From assembly GCA_032209605.1 (NCBI GenBank), contig JASFXZ010000003.1, positions 29,042,762 to 29,106,761 on the forward strand: 64,000 nt of DNA, in the 5' to 3' direction. The translations under genes were made by a program, and so were the position numbers. The notes under the pieces are model-generated. The model was not told the DNA's origin. It made no database searches and saw only the letters and a list, made by a program, of their open reading frames with translations. Each line of letters opens with the position of its first letter. Within the stretch, counting starts at the first letter, position 1. This DNA is from Mactromeris polynyma. Taxonomy: Eukaryota; Mollusca; Bivalvia; Venerida; Mactridae. Of this stretch, positions 63,918 through 64,000 are shown piece by piece.

Positions 63918-64000
63918 CTGTAAATATTGAACAAGGTGTTATACTATGCCAAAGTCATGAAACAAAAATAATTCCACCAATCCAAGGTGAGTAGCTAATT

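Overview
This is an AT-rich, intron-rich invertebrate nuclear window. Short exons (32-510 bp) sit in long introns with GT/AG borders, and there are many small TIR elements, foldback DNA and tRNA-headed SINE-like repeats. The protein families are animal ones and the repeat style looks molluscan, probably bivalve; that placement is inference. No bacterial, viral, rRNA or confident functional tRNA genes were seen.

Layout. (1) 788-19193, minus: a HERC4/HERC3-type E3 ubiquitin ligase. 25 coding exons encode the RCC1 propeller, the middle region and most of the HECT domain; the last part, with the catalytic cysteine, lies left of the window. (2) 13685-14931, plus: an intronless beta-1,4-galactosyltransferase gene nested in a HERC4 intron on the opposite strand, with the membrane anchor and the catalytic domain in different frames. 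(3) About 20940-29704, plus: a seven-coding-exon coiled-coil protein of 451 residues ending in a CxxC...HxxxC zinc finger (TBK1/NEMO/optineurin-adaptor-like architecture), divergent from HERC4 and probably sharing its promoter region. (4) About 29.8-37.7 kb: intergenic, full of repeats (25-bp minisatellite, foldback elements, a 792-bp tandem duplication that carries a 138-bp palindrome, MITEs). (5) 37860-55073, plus: a complete prolyl 4-hydroxylase alpha subunit gene, signal peptide to stop. (6) 58095-63917, minus, open at the right edge: ten exons of an unrecognised, Ser/Thr/acidic, probably disordered protein, convergent with the hydroxylase gene.

The most interesting signal is in the prolyl 4-hydroxylase gene. 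Three exon positions are each present twice: a peptide-binding (TPR) exon at 45223-45389/46669-46829, a 71-bp exon at 49693-49763/50156-50226, and a 63-bp exon at 52587-52649/53121-53183. Each pair has matching phases and intact splice sites. For the first two pairs, inclusion of both copies shifts the frame into a stop, so the reading frame itself enforces mutually exclusive use. Eight isoforms are possible, two of the choices lying in or next to the catalytic domain and one in the substrate-binding domain. The last two pairs resemble alternative exons known in vertebrate P4HA1 and P4HA2; I know of no described counterpart for the TPR pair.

Exon borders were deduced by hand from splice consensus, phase continuity and recalled family alignment; no transcript evidence was available.
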